64,000 nucleotides of DNA from Pseudoalteromonas prydzensis (GTDB taxonomy: Bacteria; Pseudomonadota; Gammaproteobacteria; Enterobacterales; Alteromonadaceae), in NCBI RefSeq assembly GCF_001661495.1, contig NZ_BDDT01000018.1, forward strand, positions 1-64,000, given 5' to 3'. A program made the translations under genes and the position numbers. Below are positions 62,281 through 64,000 of this stretch, piece after piece. A model generated the notes under the pieces. That model was given only the letters and a program-made list of their open reading frames with translations, was not told the origin of the DNA and did no database searches. Numbering within the stretch: position 1 is the first letter of the stretch; every line of letters begins with the position of its first letter.

Positions 62281-62869
62281 GCTTTAGCCCTAATATATCG
62301 CGTTTGAAAAAGGCCAGCATGTCGTCTGCGGTTTGCGGTAAGTTTTCGTTTTTAACCTTTTGGTCTAGGTCTTTAGCGAGCTTTTGCGCATAGGCTTTTT
62401 CTATTTCTTGCTGGCGTTTGTGGGCGGCCATAGCGGTTTGCTCAAGGCGCTGAGCTGCGAGCATGGCGTCTTTTATGGTGTCGATGTCTACCGCTGCATC
62501 TTCGTCGGGGTTCATCATTTGCTGCTGCATAGCGCGGAACAGCTGAGAACGGCCCATTTCTAAAATAAGCTTGGTGGTATCGCCTGTGGGCTTATCGCCA
62601 AGCTCGGCGGTAAGTGCTTTGGTTGACTCGCGTAAATCGCGTAGCTTTTGGCCTATGGCTTCGGTTTTTTGGGCATGGCGGCTTAAGCCACTGCGGCTAA
62701 TAGTTGCACCCTCGTCTAAGCCTGACTCGATGATCAAGGTATTTACGGCATCAAGTATTTCGCCCTGACTAAAGCGCTTATCGCGTAGCATTGAGTCGAG
62801 CTGCTTTTTAATATCTTCGGGCAGTAAATCAACTTTACTGGGTTGGCCTCTGCGGATTGACTCGCTCAT
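62273..62869 (-). CDS. Small terminase-type protein DUF3486 (Mu gp27-like)
   Basis: This 198-residue protein matches DUF3486: RRGQPSKVDLLPEDIKKQLD start, then ISRSGLSRHAQ and a long alpha-helical, charged tail (AAQRLEQTAMAAHKRQQ). The N-terminal helix-turn-helix binds DNA. It overlaps the large terminase by 8 bases, which supports the small-subunit role. Confidence 0.93.
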   Translation of the reverse strand: MSESIRRGQPSKVDLLPEDIKKQLDSMLRDKRFSQGEILDAVNTLIIESGLDEGATISRSGLSRHAQKTEAIGQKLRDLRESTKALTAELGDKPTGDTTKLILEMGRSQLFRAMQQQMMNPDEDAAVDIDTIKDAMLAAQRLEQTAMAAHKRQQEIEKAYAQKLAKDLDQKVKNENLPQTADDMLAFFKRDILGLKHD

Positions 62870-62871
62870 AG

Positions 62872-63171
62872 TTACCCCCGAGGCCCTGGGCGTTTAATGC
62901 CAGGAACAACACTTATGCCCTCAGCTACGTCTATGCCTGATTGCGTAATACGGGCAACCCATGTGTTTTCTGTGAGTTTATCGAGTGTTATATAGCCGTT
63001 TTGCTCTAACCAATTGAGTAAGGTTTTAAGCTGATCACGACTACAACCCAACGCATAGCGCTGTAGCACATCAGCTAACATACTGCTGTTAGCGCCGTAA
63101 TCGGCGGATTCTTTAAGGGCGATTAAAATGCTAATTCGTTGATGTTCGGCTTGAACTTGTAACATTGCCAT
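62872..63171 (-). CDS. Phage winged-helix protein, gp26-like
   Basis: This 99-residue protein has a winged helix-turn-helix (ISILIALKESADYGANSSML, then DQLKTLLNWLEQNGYITLDK, and VARITQSGIDVAEG), matching the gp26-like small proteins that lie ahead of terminase in Mu-like phages. It may regulate late genes or assist packaging. It lies 2 bases ahead of the DUF3486 gene. Confidence 0.9.
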   Translation of the reverse strand: MAMLQVQAEHQRISILIALKESADYGANSSMLADVLQRYALGCSRDQLKTLLNWLEQNGYITLDKLTENTWVARITQSGIDVAEGISVVPGIKRPGPRG

Positions 63172-63204
63172 GATGGTTTTTTCCTGTAGTAAATTATTGT
63201 TGGC

Positions 63205-63531
63205 TTAGCTATCGCTGCTGCGCGCGCCTCTAAGTTCGTTTTCCATTAGTAGATCAGTTAGGCGTTTTAGGTCGGTTAGCTGGGGATTTAAGCCGTCAAT
63301 TTTGCCGCTGACTTCGATCAAGCGTTTATCTAGCTCGTGTAGATCTTCTGAGTTGGGCAAGTCTTCAATGGTTTTCTCGACAGCGCTTAAACGGGTTTCT
63401 AACGCTTTTGAAATATCTTCATGTGCTTTCTTAGTAACAAAGGTACTGCGCAGCCAAGCCAATGCAGCGGCCCCAACTATGGCAATACCTACCGTTAAAA
63501 TGGCTTTGTACCACTCCAAAATAAAATCCAT
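63205..63531 (-). CDS. DUF2730 phage membrane protein
   Basis: The start is set at the ATG at 63,531 (MDFILEWYKAIL), which follows AGGG and nearly abuts the zinc-finger gene; a longer frame upstream lacks support. The 108-residue product has one span (TVGIAIVGAAALAWL) and a coiled coil (LETRLSAVEKTIEDLPNSED, then DKRLIEVSGKIDGL). DUF2730 proteins lie in the lysis-adjacent region of Mu-like phages; a spanin or accessory lysis role is not proven. Confidence 0.85.
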   Translation of the reverse strand: MDFILEWYKAILTVGIAIVGAAALAWLRSTFVTKKAHEDISKALETRLSAVEKTIEDLPNSEDLHELDKRLIEVSGKIDGLNPQLTDLKRLTDLLMENELRGARSSDS

Positions 63532-63532
63532 G

Positions 63533-63754
63533 CTAAGCCCTGTAATGCTGTTGTTGTATTTCGATGAGTGATTGGCACTCAACACAGGTACTACAGTTTT
63601 TAACCGCTTTACGCCGCGCTGAGGGGATTTCAATCCCGCACTCTTGGCAATGCTCAAATGCTGCACCTGGTTTTTTGGTTTTTTCACGATGTAGTGATAG
63701 CGCAGCATCTAACAGGTGTTGTTCTATTTTTTGCGCATCGTCAAATTTGCTCAA
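63533..63754 (-). CDS. TraR/DksA-type C4 zinc-finger phage protein
   Basis: This 73-residue protein has CQECGIEIPSARRKAV and then CSTCVECQ, the four-cysteine TraR finger (about residues 36-60). TraR-like proteins bind RNA polymerase to alter host transcription. It overlaps the holin gene by four bases and precedes DUF2730. The phage thus carries its own transcription modulator, in addition to the host's DksA-like gene at 10,962. Confidence 0.92.
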   Translation of the reverse strand: MSKFDDAQKIEQHLLDAALSLHREKTKKPGAAFEHCQECGIEIPSARRKAVKNCSTCVECQSLIEIQQQHYRA

Positions 63755-64000
63755 TTTGGTTTCCTTACTTTTTCAATTACGTTTTTAATGCCTTGCTTAA
63801 CGCCCGGTGCAGCTTTTTCAACTGAGCGGCCAATTACATAACCACCAATACCTAGTTGCAGTAAGTCCCATGCTTGCTCTGATAATCGAAACGCCAACCA
63901 TCCGAATGAGTCAAAGCACACCAGCACTAAGAACGTCAACATGGTGATTGGCCGCCAGTTACGCTGTAACCAGCTTTCGCCTTTGGCCTCGGCGGTAATA
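63751..64000 (-). CDS. Phage 3TM holin-type protein (partial, 5' end outside window)
   Basis: The reading frame stays open to the edge, so the gene begins beyond 64,000. Upstream of the first internal ATG the residues run AEAKGESWLQRNWRPITM, matching the '3TM holin' family, which continues with MLTFLVLVCFDSFGWLAF, QLGIGGYVIGRSVEK and a charged tail. This places a lysis gene ahead of the late head genes, as in other Mu-like phages. Confidence 0.85.
   Translation of the reverse strand, partial: ITAEAKGESWLQRNWRPITMLTFLVLVCFDSFGWLAFRLSEQAWDLLQLGIGGYVIGRSVEKAAPGVKQGIKNVIEKVRKPN

Larger units (their letters stand above)
39687..64000 (-). mobile_element. Mu-like transposable prophage with siphovirus-type tail (right part, incomplete in window)
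   Basis: All genes lie on one strand and follow Mu order for lysis, packaging and head (gp26, gp27, gp28, gp29, MuF, gpG, protease, capsid, gp35-gp37). They then switch to a non-contractile tail (tube, tape measure, tip), as in B3/D3112-type phages. The early end (repressor, transposase A and B) is beyond 64,000. The right end lies between 38,996 and 39,686. All structural genes look intact, so the prophage may be inducible. Confidence 0.93.

Overview
The window comes from a Gram-negative marine-type gammaproteobacterium, most like Pseudoalteromonas or a close Alteromonadales relative. This is inferred from gene content and order (apt-dnaX-ybaB-recR, bamC next to gcvR-bcp, a TonB2-type operon with DUF3450 and a TtpC-like ExbB, a HvfABC-type cluster), from moderate A+T richness, and from short dispersed inverted repeats with an ATACCAAT core. 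No rRNA, tRNA or CRISPR array was found.

Positions 1-39,000 are chromosomal backbone. In order: a LysE-type exporter; an MFS/acyltransferase fusion; recR, ybaB, dnaX and apt, with a well-formed -1 frameshift site in dnaX; a copper-RiPP type cluster (hvfA precursor with twelve EGKCG motifs, hvfB, hvfC) followed by an unannotated 40-residue membrane peptide, with a terminator between hvfA and hvfB and a structured miniature element just upstream of hvfA; dusC and a DksA/TraR-like zinc-finger gene; a six-gene TonB2-type energy operon; a LuxR-family response regulator with a run of nine G; cspA; pyrC; a GAF-GAF-GGDEF-EAL protein; a YjiH-type transporter; bamC; gcvR-bcp; an S41 peptidase; queE and queC (7-deazaguanine synthesis) facing apart; several small membrane or unknown genes; and an overlapping MATE-uvrB-methyltransferase-trmK operon.

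From about 39.7 kb to the right edge, every gene lies on the minus strand and forms the late region of a Mu-like transposable prophage with a siphovirus-type tail. From 64,000 downward: partial 3TM holin, TraR-type zinc finger, DUF2730, winged-helix gp26-like, DUF3486, terminase, DUF935 portal, MuF head protein, gpG, protease with nested scaffold, capsid, FluMu-type gp35, gp36, gp37, tail tube, tape measure and tail-tip genes. The transposase and repressor end lies beyond the window. The right terminus should fall between 38,996 and 39,686 but could not be fixed.

The prophage carries the most unusual material. The MuF protein has a long C-terminal extension with an HELGH zinc-protease motif, followed by an overlapping 64-residue gene. 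An A+T-rich two-gene membrane/coiled-coil cassette, possibly an exclusion or abortive-infection system, sits between gpG and the protease. A three-gene block of unknown function with two membrane proteins lies at the right end. All functional calls are from reading the sequence and remembered family motifs; no searches were run.
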